A DNA stretch of 64,000 nucleotides from Buxus sempervirens (lineage: Eukaryota; Streptophyta; Magnoliopsida; Buxales; Buxaceae). Below are positions 12,664 to 24,793 of the stretch, piece by piece. The notes beneath the pieces were generated by a model. That model did no database searches and was not told the DNA's origin. It saw only the letters and a list, made by a program, of their open reading frames with translations. The translations under genes were made by a program, and so were the position numbers. Positions within the stretch are counted from its first letter, which is position 1; the number at the start of each line of letters is the position of its first letter. The stretch covers positions 28,080,858 to 28,144,857 of the forward strand of contig OX387190.1 of the NCBI GenBank assembly GCA_947561395.2, in the 5' to 3' direction.

Positions 12664-13469
12664 CTAAAAAAGACGGCAGAAAAATTAAAAGGATCACATA
12701 ATTCCAGCATAACAAAACCAAAAAAAAAATTGCAATATAAATATAAAAATCAGTAAATAAAGTTAAACAGACAACACAGCCAAAACAGCCTCCACTGTGC
12801 TTTATGGTTTTTCTGTTTGCAAGTGGGAACGTGATTCAGAGGCTTGAACTTCATGAGCACAGAAGACTGCGAAGACCAGAGAGAAAAATTTCCATAGCTG
12901 CAATAGCAAATTTCTCATGGATTTTAACCATCTCAAAGTCTGAGTTGGTGGTGTTACATCAAAACCTATCATTCAATTGAAGCCATAACACAGAGTACCA
13001 ATGATTTGGATAACTTTACATAATATTTGCGTTCCCTAACCACACTCCCATGAAAATGAAGATTGTCCTATTTGTACTATGCCTGACTCTAATACGACCA
13101 ACAACAGATAATATGAAAAAATATAATCTCCTATATAGAAGTATTCACCAAGTCACTAAGTGGAGCCAGAAGTGACTTAATACTATAGATTTTTTTATGG
13201 CACCAAGTGGATAGGATGACCACAAGTTAAAAAAATGAGAAATTCAAAAGAATTTAAGGATCGTGATCACATATCGCCTACTCCAAAAAAGGGATTAACT
13301 GCTGTCACATTGAGGAAACTATTGAAATCCATGAATATAATGATTACCAATCTACTGTGTAATAATAAGACTGAGAAGTTATTCACATACTAGAATGCAG
13401 CAATAGGTATTAGATAGAGATGCCTGACTATTTACACTGGTAAATCCTGTTATATTATTCTCGTTAAAG

Positions 13470-13950
13470 TTGTCAGCTCCAGCCTTTCTGAAAAAGCTTC
13501 GGTTTCAATTTCCTCTTCCAGTGTTTCTCCTTCTCCCTCCTTTGGAAAAAGCATTCTCCCATCAAGCCAAATCGGATAGGAATTAGTGGACAGATGGTGC
13601 TCCTCCAACAAAGGGTAGCTACATTCCGATAATCAAAGGTGAATTAAATCAAAGAAACCAATGCCTAAATATCTACACAAGGAAAAACATTTCATGATGC
13701 CTGTCATGGCATTATTGTTTTGAATCTGCCAAGGCTTTCCCCATGTTAGACAAAACCCTTTCCCATTACAATTTATTATCAAGTCAACACATTTCGCATC
13801 CTCAAGCTCAAGGCAGACATAATCTTCTATGAGACAATTCTCTGATAAAAAAATCCAAATGCTTGACAATCTCTGATAAAAAGAGATCCAAATGCTTTGC
13901 TTGCCCCTTTTTCCGCCAGTTTTCAACACATCCAAGGTCAATCTCAAATT
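13470..13950 (-). pseudogene. Unidentified coding-like stretch
   Basis: The minus strand reads without stops through segments such as YPLLEEHHLSTNSYPIWLDG and LFPKEGEGETLEEEIETEAF (about 13470-13620); a separate open frame of 104 residues lies at 13633-13947. I do not recognise the family. Nothing recognisable lies between this region and the MO25 pieces. Confidence 0.3.
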
Positions 13951-15017
13951 CCAGGAACTGAGTAATATAATTGAGGCTTTATTGAATGACCAAATACAGA
14001 GAAAGCTACACTTAGAAATTGTAAATTGCTGTCAAAATACCTTCTCAATTACGGAGTATTATGCATCACCCTACGAATACAATATCAAGTTCTAGAGATC
14101 TCTTACAACCACAAGCTCTCAAAACCTATGAAAATTCGTCTGTATATGAAGCTTCTAGATCGTTTTAGTGTCATTAAAGGCTGTTAGAAAATGCCTAGGC
14201 AGCCACCTATGCCACTATGGTTTTTTGAGAATCCAGCTTACCTTGGAGGTTAGCAAATTTGGGTATCTAGGCAACCACCTTTCCTACAGCATTTTGAATT
14301 TCCTTTTCACCTCAGTTGCTAAATTAGCACCCTACAGAATCTAAAGGAATTCAGTCCACTACATAAGAAGAAACAATATTGCCACAAATACTCTATTGTT
14401 CTGTTCTGAATTTTATCAGACCCTAAGTCCATATAGCACAGCCTTGAGTTAATGCACAGGTTTCATGTACAAAATGGAATGAAAAAAAGGCTTGACTGAA
14501 ATAGTGCACCTTGACAATTGAGAACCCAAAAAAGGGACCAAGAACAAAAGCAAACAGTTGGCCATGCATAACAATCAAGGCCCTCATTTTGTATCTAGAC
14601 CACCAAAAAATGCGATAAATGAATCTTTTATGTCAGAAATCTTTACTGTCCCACTTTTATCAAATTCATCTTCATTAGACAACACATAAAAGAGAATTCA
14701 AATGTAGATCTCAGAATACAATTCATAATAAAAAGCAATTTATCATTAGGAAAAAATTAATCTAGTTTTTATAATGGGATAATTTGAAATCAAATGAGTT
14801 GAGACAAATGTAAAGCTCCATACAGTACAGTGCTAATTTAGATGAGGTCTGGGATTTCCATGTCCCAGTCTCTACAAGCTCCTGGATTCTCACTTGTTAG
14901 TAATTAAGGGAGGAAGATGTGATATCTATTTACATAATATTCAAGGAGCTTCCACCGGAACTAATCTTACAAGAGCAATATGCACTGTGACTACTGGAGC
15001 TCAACGTTAGGATACTG

Positions 15018-16899
15018 CTAACTAAAAAACAGAGATGCAATTAGCATGGTTGATAAAGGAACGGATAGATTGTCATCTACTACCTGTGTAATTGGAAGAG
15101 ACTCCACTAGTGTTGCTATCATGGCCACTAGAGCTACCCTTTCTGCTGTCCATACCCAATCCAAATGGAAGTATCCCAAAGCAGAAAAGTAGTAAACAAG
15201 GTTTTAAGTATCGGCCGATACCGAGAAGTATCGGCCGATACGTATCGGTATCGCCATAAGGCGATACAACTCGGTATCGGCCGGTATCGGCCGGTATCGG
15301 ATTTGGTATCGGACGTATCAGTTGATACAACTCGGTATCGGGCTAGACCGATACCAAACCCGATACCGAGTTTTTAAACCTTGGTAGTAAAGCATCCTAT
15401 AACAAGGAAAAAAAAATTCATGTAAGCAAACCAAATAAGGTCAAAATCCACATCAAGCAATTAACTATCTGCACTTCGTTCGATTAGATGAGAAAAGACT
15501 TTGCTAGATATGTTCAATTAATGACATGATGAAACCCTTCTAATAGATTCCCATCTTCAAAGCAATAAAACCTTCATTTGGAAGAGATGTTACCAGGATT
15601 GATCATGGTGCTCAACATGAATGTTACTGATTGATGGAACACAAGACAAATCTAAGAAGACAGGGTGGATCTTTAGATTGTTAATTCGAAGTCTGTAAGA
15701 TATGTTAAACTTTTGAGGCTGGGTGGCTGTTTGCGGGAAACAGAAACTAGCTTTTATGCTCATGGTATTTTTATGCTTCTCTATCCCCCTCCTCTCTCTT
15801 ATTTTTATTATTTTTTGTGCCGAACATATGGGAGGGGGAAAAAAGGGTAAAACTCTTGAGGGCATCAGTCATTCCAAGTATGGAGGTAGTAGGCTTGCTA
15901 GTTGAGCCTTCTTTCAATGTGTTGCCTTGAATTTGAAGGAATTGAAAATATATTAAATGGGAAGGCTTCTCATCTAAATTCGTGAGTGCTTTACCAATCT
16001 AAAAAAAAACTAAATTCAAGAGCGTTATCCATGACGATTCATACATCAATCACCACACAATCTAATTCATTGTTTATTTTGTCAATCTTGTCGCAAATCA
16101 TCATTAAAAATAAAATAAAATAACTATCAGGAAAACAAAAGTATCACTGGTTCAAACCTACCCAATGGAAATCAAGAAACCCAATAGAAACATGAAGATG
16201 CTTCCAACCCAACTCTTTTGTTGGTTATAAGGAATTTTTATAATTCCATACCTTCTTCCCATTATATCTGCAATACCTATAAAAAGAAAGAAGGAGATGA
16301 CTGGAAGGTAAGGAAACCAAATTCGGAGGAGCAATAGGAGTGTTACCATCCCCGCCACACATCATAGCCAATGAGATCACCCCAACTGGAGACTCACGCC
16401 AGAAGATGATAGCACACAAAATCAACACCATAACATAACAGAGAGGACCTTTAAGCAGTTCCCTGAAAAGATGAACAGATTTAAGCTAAACCACATGATT
16501 TCGTGAGTGTGAGAAAGAAATGAAGAGAGTGAGGGAGAGAGAAAAAGGAACAACTTCCTATGGTGTTGGAGCAATTACTCTGGGTTTCCCTCTCTTGTAA
16601 CAGATTTCACAAGACCTTCATCATTAACCAATGAGAGGCCATGAACGACAAGCCTTAAGCAATTTACAAGAGGAACTAATGCAGCAAAGTAGCGGGCCTG
16701 CTTTGTCGTACTATTCTAGGTAAAGATCAACAAATTAATTAAGGAAAATATATACATATATCTCTGTGTGTGAGTGTGTGTGTGTGAAAGAGGCATATTT
16801 GTAAACAATAACAGAGTATTCTAAGCTATGAAGAAGGAATACCTGAAAAGTGGCCAAGAGCACAAGAAAAGCAACCCAGATAATATATGGACCAATTTT
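15018..16899 (-). pseudogene. VTE5: Captured phytol kinase (VTE5-like) gene, 3' two thirds
   Basis: Five exons on the minus strand match chloroplast phytol kinase, the membrane enzyme that recycles phytol for tocopherol synthesis. They are 16843-16899 (KLVHILSGLLFLCSWPLF), 16579-16715 (ARYFAALVPLVNCLRLVV...KSVTREGNP), 16347-16462 (ELLKGPLCYVM...SLAMMCGGDG), 16162-16276 (IADIMGRRYGIIKIPYN...), and 15018-15396 (MLYY...FSALGYFHLDWVW...VESLPITQVVDDNLSVPL to the stop). GT and AG borders and phases fit for the last four exons; the first junction appears out of phase by a base. The CGGDGIADIMGR core is intact. The N-terminal transit-peptide exons were not found. A 187-bp MITE interrupts the last exon and brings an in-frame TGA. 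The rest of the reading frame is well preserved, so capture was probably recent or the copy was long under constraint. Confidence 0.88.
15197..15383. mobile_element. Short foldback MITE in the VTE5 exon
   Basis: 187 bp, starting CAAGGTTTTAAGTATCGG and ending with the near-inverse (CCGAGTTTTTAAACCTTG), with internal TATCGG/CCGATA repeats. An 8-bp target duplication, GTAGTAAA, lies at 15189-15196 and 15384-15391. An 8-bp duplication suggests hAT, though the terminus is not a typical one. It inserted into an exon of the captured VTE5 gene, so it is younger than the exon structure it breaks. Confidence 0.85.
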
Positions 16900-18747
16900 C
16901 TGCTCACATTCTGCTTTAAACAGGGAAAAAATGGGGCAGAAATGTCAAAACAAAATAATCAAATTATGTGGATGTATTAAGCTGAATCAGAGTAGATGTT
17001 CCCTTTTACATAAACTTAACTTTCAAATGCTGAAATACTCAAAAAAATAAAAATGTTTAATTTCTGGTCTTAAATAGATAATAAAAAAAAAACCCTTTTT
17101 TTTCCCTTTTTTAAATAACTTTACTAGTGTAAGTTCAAAAAGTCAAATTTTAAAAGAGATGTATCAAAATAGATGTATTGCTACCAATCTCATTGCTAAT
17201 GCTGAAATTGCAGCTTCTAATCGAGAAAACTTTCAACAGTTTCTAATCACCAAACCCTTTCACACAAGAACACAATTTCAAAGAGAAGGCACCTTAAAGT
17301 GCTCTACTGATGTCATATCAACATCTAGTTGCAACTTTTATAGAAATCCTAACACAATTATATCTATATCTTAACAAGTGGTTGCATTGTGTAGTTTGCT
17401 CTACTACACTAATCAAGATGTAGAATTTCTGTAGAATAGCTCAAAATTTTGTTTCGGATGTTACTTTGGATATTAGTTACTCAAAAGGTTGCAAGCACAC
17501 AATACTCACAATCCTTCATAACAAACACAGAGGATTACTAATAGGTGATGTATATGAATGAACTAATGGAGTCTCATTATCCATGTCTTCAATCTGGTAA
17601 AATGACAAGTGACAACCAAGAGAATGAGAAATCAACAAGGACAGAGGAACCTGCCAAACCCCACTCTCCATGTCTTCAATCTAGTAAAACCACCACCAAG
17701 AGAATGAGAAACCAAAATGGACAGAAGAAGCTGCCAAACCCAACTTTATTTCGACTCTGAGGAGCATGTTGTGAGTGTTGTTTTTGGGTTGGGGTGGGTG
17801 GTGCGGGTGATGTTGAGTTTGGCTGAGGCAGCATATTATTTAAAAAATAGTGCAATTCTCCCGAGATGAGCTTAACGGGAACATAAACCTCAAGCAGGAA
17901 CTGAAAACTTGAAATACAATACAAGTCTTGAAAGTGGGTAAATTCATCCTATGGGCTTCTGGAATTTGAAGCAGAGATATCAGAGACATTGCCATGGGAA
18001 TAACAGCTTGTGGCACCTTTAGTCTGTTCAAGAGATAACGTGGATTCTTAATAATATTGCAACTATCAGAAATACTAAGACTTGTATCAATTAGAACTTC
18101 CAATAAGCTATATCTCCATTGTTTTTTTTCCCCTTTGGAAAAGAGCAAACAACTCATTGACTAATCAGTTTCAATCAAGTTGTGATATATCTGACAACTA
18201 TGACAATCAATTCATGAAATTGCATCAGAATAAAATTTTCAGAACTGTTACTATTTATCAATTAGTTCAGATATACAATCAAATCTCATTATAGAGCACA
18301 CGGTTCAAATAAACCAATAGGACCTAAGCCCTATTATAAGATCCACTGAAAGGGAAGGGTCGGTCATTTTGAGCAAAGAAACTATTTTTCGGAAATTTTC
18401 AACATAACTTCTTCAATCTCCTAGATTTATTTAATAAGGAAATTTCCCTGGAATTAGGACACTCTCTATAATTAAACTAATCACATTTTTAACAGAATCA
18501 TAACAACTATTGAATCCTAAACAACCTACCCTACCAAAAATTTAAAAGCAGCAAAGAAAAGGAGATTTCTAAACTCACTCTTCAAATCAGCATTGTCCTC
18601 AAGGCTATGGATCACCATCAAATTCTTAACCCTCCAAGAAAAGCTATTAGACTTTGCATTGGTGCCCACATGGAAACTTTTCCTCACAGTTACAACGAAG
18701 ATCTTTTTCTCACAGTTCATCCATACCTCACAAGTATAAGTTTCTAG
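16900..18747. other. Helitron interior, no gene recognised
   Basis: AT-rich sequence that should cover the 5' part of the captured VTE5 locus, but I could not find its N-terminal exons. A 64-residue minus-strand frame at 18526-18720 has no family I recognise. Confidence 0.4.
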
Positions 18748-19274
18748 TAGGGCTGGAAATGGGTCGGATATATATCCGAATGCGACCTGAATCCGATCCG
18801 AAATCTCGAATTCGGATATGAGATATAGATCCGTGGTTCAAATACGGATATCAGATCCGACCGAATTCGAATCTGTCCATATTCGATCCAAGGACCAAAT
18901 AGGATCCGAACCGAAATCAACATATACTTTTCATTAAACCATTGATAAACTTTGTATAAACCATAGTTGAACCATCCTTACTCATGCCTTGCTTTAATAT
19001 TTACATGGCTCATTAGTTTTGATAGTTAAAATTTGCTTTAATATTTAAACTTGACTTTTGAGTTTTAAGTTCAAATCGGATCTAATTCGGATTTCGGTTA
19101 TTTATTCGGTTGAATTTCAAATTCGGATACAGTATATAAATTCGGTTTCGAATTCGGATTCACGTATAAAAGATTCGTCGGATTTTGAATCGAGTTCGGA
19201 TATCGGATTTTTATTTTCGATTCGGATTCGGATCATGGTAGATCCATACCGTATTTGACCCATTGCCAGCCCTA
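18748..19274 (-). mobile_element. hAT-type non-autonomous element, copy B
   Basis: 527 bp with TAGGGCTGGAAATGGG at one end and CCATTGCCAGCCCTA at the other, flanked by the 8-bp duplication GTTTCTAG (18740-18747 and 19275-19282). Its body is the reverse complement of the copy at 1427-1993, including the AT-rich centre. It is nested inside the giant Helitron. Confidence 0.85.
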
Positions 19275-20007
19275 GTTTCTAGTTGATATTAAGCACTATT
19301 TTTCTCCTAAAATCAATATATTTAAAATTTTCTTCATTTTTTATTATGACAATATAAAGCACTAATATATGTTTATTTTCAAACTACAAACACATAAATA
19401 GGGCCTTAATTAATATCCATACCCAAAAAAAATTAAAAGTAATAAGAAACACTTTAAATGCCTTCTAAAATAATAATTACAAATGTAAAAAAAAAATATG
19501 TATGAATTGTGTTGAATAATTTTAATTTTAATTTTTTTACAATATAAAATTCTCTAATATCTACAAATCAATTTCAATAAAGTATAATAATTAAAAATCT
19601 AAAAAAAAATCATGAATAAATTGTGTTGAGTAATTTTATTTTAAATTTTTTTACAATATAATAAATTCTTTAATATCTACGAATCAATTTCAATAAAGTA
19701 TAATAATTAAAAATCTACAAAAAAATCATGTATAAATTGTGTTGAATAATTTTATTTTAAATTTTTTTACAATATAATAAATTCTTTAATATCTACAAAT
19801 CAATTTAGGATAAAGTAATTGAATATAATACTTTTAAAGTTCTCAAAATATCCTACATTTAGAATTCTAATTCAAAAACCATTATTCTGTGCAAGATCCT
19901 AAACCACATGAAAAAATCTTGAAGAAAAGGAACAAAGGGAAACGTAATATAATAAAACTACTTTTTATTTTTAATAAAACAATTTATAAAATTCATCATT
20001 TTTTATA

Positions 20008-20785
20008 ATCTTGTTTTGAGTTAGAGCCTCAAATTTCCTCCTGTTTTACACAAATGATAAGGTACATAACAAACCAGTTAAACCACCTATCACCTCACAT
20101 GTAGGTATTCATTAAGACTCAAGGATGCCTTTTTAGCCTTGTTTAGATATTCCCAGCAAAAGAAGAGCATTCAATGATTGCCTCAAGCATAAAAAGAATA
20201 ATAATACAACCAAAAAGTTAAACATTCCCAAAAAAATCACTACAAAGTACAGTGAACATGGTTTCCAAAACTCCAGATTGAAGCAAACTTTTTTCCCCAA
20301 ATTCATATTCCATCATAAACAGTACACCTCACTTTTATACACACAGCGCCAAAGAGTTATCACAAGTAGTAGGATTCATAGTATTGTTAATATAAATTAA
20401 TCATGAAACCATGTTCAGCTTAGTTGAAGAAGGAAGACTTAGCAATTAAGTTACGTGGAGAAATATTTTTGTGTGCCTTAACAAATGAATAAATAGAAAT
20501 TAATCATTTAGGGAGAAGTGTGCAGTATGTATATGGTACATAACATGAGAATACAATATGGCAATCAACACAACTGAATAATGGAAAAGGAAGTATAACA
20601 CATTTCCATAAACAAATGCAAAGATGAAAAAAGTAGTGGTAGAAGAAAAAGGGGGAAGAGAGAGAAGGTGATCAACACCTATGGCAATCATCATAGTCAA
20701 AAGTCATAGCCAATGGCCTGCGAGTGCAAAAAATAGATGAAAACCCAGAAAAAATCTCATCAATAACTTGTTTTTTCTTAATTTT
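20008..20785. repeat. Internal Helitron direct repeat, copy B
   Basis: Partner of 10146-10925. In this copy the flanking sequence on the right continues into the upstream exons of the HAD nucleotidase gene, so this is probably the parent copy. Confidence 0.85.
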
Positions 20786-21235
20786 TTTTTTTAAAAACCC
20801 CCCATTAATAAGATTAGAGCATCAAATACGTACCCTCAGACAAGCCATGGCTCTCGCATAATTCTTGTACAATAGATTACACATATCAGAGATTTTGCTT
20901 TCATGAATGCCAAGCTTCTAAATAATATAATCTAGATAGAGACCCAAAAGAATAACCATGATTAGGAAATATTTAATAATTTGTAAGTGAACCTAAGCAT
21001 GATCATCTACATGTACCTCCAATATTCTTGCGGCATTCTGCAGCCAGACCAGAACTCAGGGAATAAATAGTATCATCTGGTTCTGGAAGTTATAAAAAAT
21101 ATATAAATAATTGTTGAAATCGTCCTTACAAATAGTCCAGTTGAAGAACAAAATGTTCTGTGAATGAGGACTTACCAAAGAGAAGGCACTCATATTTAGG
21201 TTGCTTTGCTTGGTGATATCAGTGCTCGTATTCCA
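20679..21235 (-). pseudogene. Captured HAD pyrimidine 5'-nucleotidase-like gene, 5' part
   Basis: Four exons on the minus strand: 21176-21235 (MEYEH, then YHQAKQPKYECLLF), 21017-21082 (EPDDTIYSLSSGLAAECRKN), 20834-20917 (KLGIHESKISDMCNLLYKNY then ARAMACLR), 20679-20717 (an AIGYDFD-type exon). They match the plant SDT1-like haloacid-dehalogenase hydrolases, which dephosphorylate pyrimidine nucleotides and start MEYEN...DCLLFDLDDTLYPLSSGLA. Introns have GT/AG borders. Damage: TGA replaces an arginine codon in exon 1, the catalytic DLDDT motif reads EPDDT (nucleophile Asp to Glu), the exon for GDYMVE is not recognisable and exon 4 has one extra base. The C-terminal half is absent. It is a clear pseudogene fragment. 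Confidence 0.88.
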
Positions 21236-21259
21236 TTTTGATCTGAGAAGAATAGAAGA

Positions 21260-24200
21260 CAATGAAATGAAGTGTACTTAAGCACAATAAACACACAACT
21301 AAACATGCGACTACAAGGTTTCTATTAGTAAAAATGTACTAATAAAGTATCATCTAGAGAAGGTTTCTATTAGTAAATCTTTACTAATAGAAACCAACAC
21401 ATGAGAATACAATATCTACTAAAAATGCCACCACAGGGTTTCTATTAGTAATATAATACAAGGAAAATCACCACAAGGGCATATCAACATTTAAAAAAGG
21501 AAAAAAGCAGTCATGCTTAAATGCAAGAGCCATAAGGGCAACCGGAAATAAAAAAATGGACTTCTTTTGATTTCTCACTTCTGAAATATTAAAAAAAAAA
21601 AAGGAGTTTAGAAGAACATAAAGCCATCATAATGGGCCAGCAATACCTTCTTATCTACGCTAATATAAAATTTGGATTCCATTAGGGGTGTTCCAAAGGT
21701 CATGAGGTATGTTATCATAAAAGATTCAAATGAAAAGAGGGAAAAAAAAAATTTCTGGGTCATGGATCCTATATGGATATATGTGAACTTAAACCCACTA
21801 TAGGAAAAACTTTGGATGAAACTCTGCCGAATAATTTCCATGAATACTCTTGTAGGTGATGCCATCATCCATCTTGGATGACATAAGGCTCCTGCCAGGA
21901 GCCCTCTTAGATATGCAATGCCTTAAACATCGCATATCAATTCTTTGAATGCTTTTCAGAGTGTTGACTCTTATGAGTCCATCTAGACCGATTTCACTTA
22001 CCTAAATATTAACTCGAAGGAACAACCAAATTTTTCAAGACGGAATCCTAGGTTAGTTCATTTACACTATCTTCTCCCATCAGGTTGGAAGCAAGGCTTA
22101 CATTTTTGTTTTTTATTTCAGGTACCAACCCCCCAAATCTGAAATGTTATAGCAAAAATCAACTGATACATCGAGTGTTAGATCTAACCATGAATTGATG
22201 TTATCAATGATGCATGGACTAATACTACTGCCAAAAGAAGTTCAAGAAAATATGGTCCAGTAAAAGAATATGGGAAAATAATTTATCTGATTGATATCAA
22301 ATGCCTAATTGCAGATATTGATTCCGTAGATCAACAGTACCAACCATATTAACATTTAGGTAATATTCAAGCTATGCTGATGGGTCAAAGAGTTATAAAC
22401 CATCATGCCCGGGAAAACATTGGAAATCAAGTTTCAAACACAAGTAAGATGTGTGGTCTGAGATTTGGCAGCTCAGTATGATTCTCCAATTTAATAGTGT
22501 CTCAATGGACACCTGTTAGATTACTGAGATATTCAATTTATATTATTTTATTTTAAATTCGAATCTTCAAAACTAATTAGACTTGAGACTCCAACAAAAC
22601 CTTCCTTATAAATTGAGAGCCTTGTCGTAACAAGCATTGGTGGAAGCCTAAATAGTGTACATCCCTGAATAATTTATTCATAAAAGATATAATAGACACA
22701 AATGAAGAACAAAAATCTCCATAGGTAAACAACACACCTGATATTGAGTTCTGGTGTTTCTAGCATTCATATAATGTTCTAACTGTTGATTCACAGGCTA
22801 TCCCATCAGACCAGAGATGTATAAATAGTAACGAAGAAAAAGAAGAGAAAAATAATATAGGCCACTTTTGGTTAGACAATTAGTGAAACTGTCCAATTGA
22901 AAAATGAAATGGAAATAAAACAAAGTGGTCAATGTTAAACGTATACAATTCATCAACATTCTCAAATGAAGAATCCAACCTGTTAAGATAAAAATTATAA
23001 ACATATGAGTGAAAACCTCAACCTAAAACAGTAATAACATGAGCATGTGAAAGTTGAAACTTCCTCAGGAAAGGAAACAGTAAAATCAACAATGCAACTC
23101 GTTCAATATGCATTTTTACTCACAACGGAGTTGTTTTTACTTCTACTTTTAAAGCTTTGCAATGCAAAATAGTAGAACCTATGAGTAAGAGATGATGAAC
23201 AGAAATAGTCTTAATGCAAAGAAATGAATCAGTAAAATATATCTTGAAAATCATTTCTCTTCTTGGAAGGTAAAGCTTCAATTTAAGCTTCCGCTACACA
23301 TTTATTGTTCACACCAATTCGTTGAGTGTAATAACTGCACACGGGAAATTAACCAACAAATTGGGAGGAAAAAAGAATAAGAAGGAATTGGAAACTACAG
23401 AGTGAAAACAAATAGGTTTCCAGTACGAAATTGTAGAAATTGTGCATCCAATGCACAATGGAGACCATGACAGCAAATCAAAGCATAACAAAGAAAGGAA
23501 AAAAAAATTTGGAACTATACCTTTTATCGGCCCAAAAAAACAAATCTGAAACTGGATATCATGTTCTTCGATCTTTGTTCGTCGCTGATGTACGCAAGAA
23601 TTTGGGTGTGATCGGAAGCCATCACCATCCCTAGCATTAAGAGAGAACCCTAAATCCGCCTCATGCACAGAGGCTGACCTGACGATTCACAGAAAAACCT
23701 TGTAGGGTAGGAGCTTTGAGGAAAATCAGCAACTTGGTGTACATGGATAAAAATGAGGGCGGCATTTGAGTAGAAGAGAGTGATAATACCGTACATTTAA
23801 AAGGCAGACGAAACCGCTGGCTTTTGCTCCCTTTTGGATTGTTGTTTCATTGTTCTCGATTTGTGGTTACTCATACCCAAATCTCAGGAGAACCTTTCAA
23901 ATTCAAAGGCAAAAGGAGGTAGGAGAATCATGTTCCCTATTTTGAAACGAAACAGAGAGAAACCTTACCAGTTGAAGGCAGAAGGGGAAGAGAGCTCGTA
24001 GAAAAAGTAAAACCCTTACCAGTTGGAAAAATAGTCAGTAAACATAAAAAGACCTCGGAGAAACCTAACCAAAACCCTTACCAGTTGAAGGCAGAAGGGG
24101 AAGAGAGATGAGAATCAGTAGTGTTTCTTCTTTCAAACCAAACAGAAAGCAGGGGAAAAGAATCGGAGAGTTCTATAGAAGCTTGCACAGCAAGCCAAGG

Positions 24201-24553
24201 TAATGAAACGCCTGATTCCAATCTCCTCACAAAAGATGGGATTGCTTGCTACTACTACCTCTGCCAATGCCGATGCCCTCTCCAATGGTCACAGCTTGCT
24301 TCCTGCAGATCGCCGCCAACTGGCGAACAAAATCCTTTTCTGTAACAATGGGCGAACCCTAGAAACAAATCCTAGAACCCTAGAAGCAACGCCCAATGGG
24401 CGAAGGAGAGGGGTGTTGTGTGATAACTCGGGAAAAGAGAACTGGAAGGGTATTGCTAATTCCGTGAATACATGGGGAGAAAGGGCAATTTGGTCAGTTC
24501 GATAAGTCGGGTGAAAACCAGAAAACCTTCCCTTTTAAGTACAGGTTTGCAGA
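21260..24553 (-). other. Helitron 5' third, origin unclear
   Basis: No family recognised. Stretches such as MDDGITYKSIHGNYSAEFHP (about 21790-21850, minus) and an open frame at 23309-23668 (minus) look partly coding. The segment 23880-24120 holds three near-copies of a short block ending in ACCCTTACCAGTTG or similar, and 24120-24450 resembles the 5' leader or transit-peptide region of some plant gene on the minus strand. Confidence 0.35.
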
Positions 24554-24713
24554 AATGATGTTTTGATAACACATAATTTAATTGAATGCCTCACAGAGAA
24601 AAAACGAATATTTCTAACTTGCAGTGATTTGACAACAGTAATTACTGGTAAAAGTTCTCAGCTTTAAGCAGCGGATACGAAGATTCTATTCGGCGTTGAT
24701 TTCACTCACACTG

Positions 24714-24722
24714 CCTATAAAT
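24714..24722 (+). promoter_or_regulatory. TATA box of VTL copy 1
   Basis: CTATAAATA about 75 bp before the start codon. The same box occurs at 46006-46014 (copy 2) and 8402-8410 (orphan unit). Only about 160 bp of native promoter remain upstream before the Helitron 5' end. Confidence 0.7.
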
Positions 24723-24793
24723 AGCAACGGAGAAACACCTTCTTCCTTGTATTTTTTTCTCTCTCTCTCTGCTTCTTCTTCTTCTACTCTTTC

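Larger units (their letters stand above)
8432..24553 (-). mobile_element. Giant non-autonomous Helitron carrying host gene fragments
   Basis: 16,122 bp, oriented on the minus strand. The 3' end (8432) is CTAG, preceded 11 nt upstream by a perfect 8-bp-stem hairpin, CCACGTGC-GTA-GCACGTGG (8442-8460 on the plus strand). The 5' end (24553) starts TCTGCAAACC. Removing it rejoins GAGGTA (8426-8431) to AATGATG (24554-24560), giving exactly the uninterrupted sequence at 8235-8247 and, but for one base, that near 45834-45846, without a target duplication, as Helitrons insert. The target is T^T rather than the usual A^T on the Helitron strand. No Rep/helicase gene is visible, so it depended on another element. 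Inside are pieces of four host genes in sense orientation, a hAT element, a MITE and an internal 778-bp direct repeat. A composite of nested insertions is possible for some of the interior. Confidence 0.8.
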
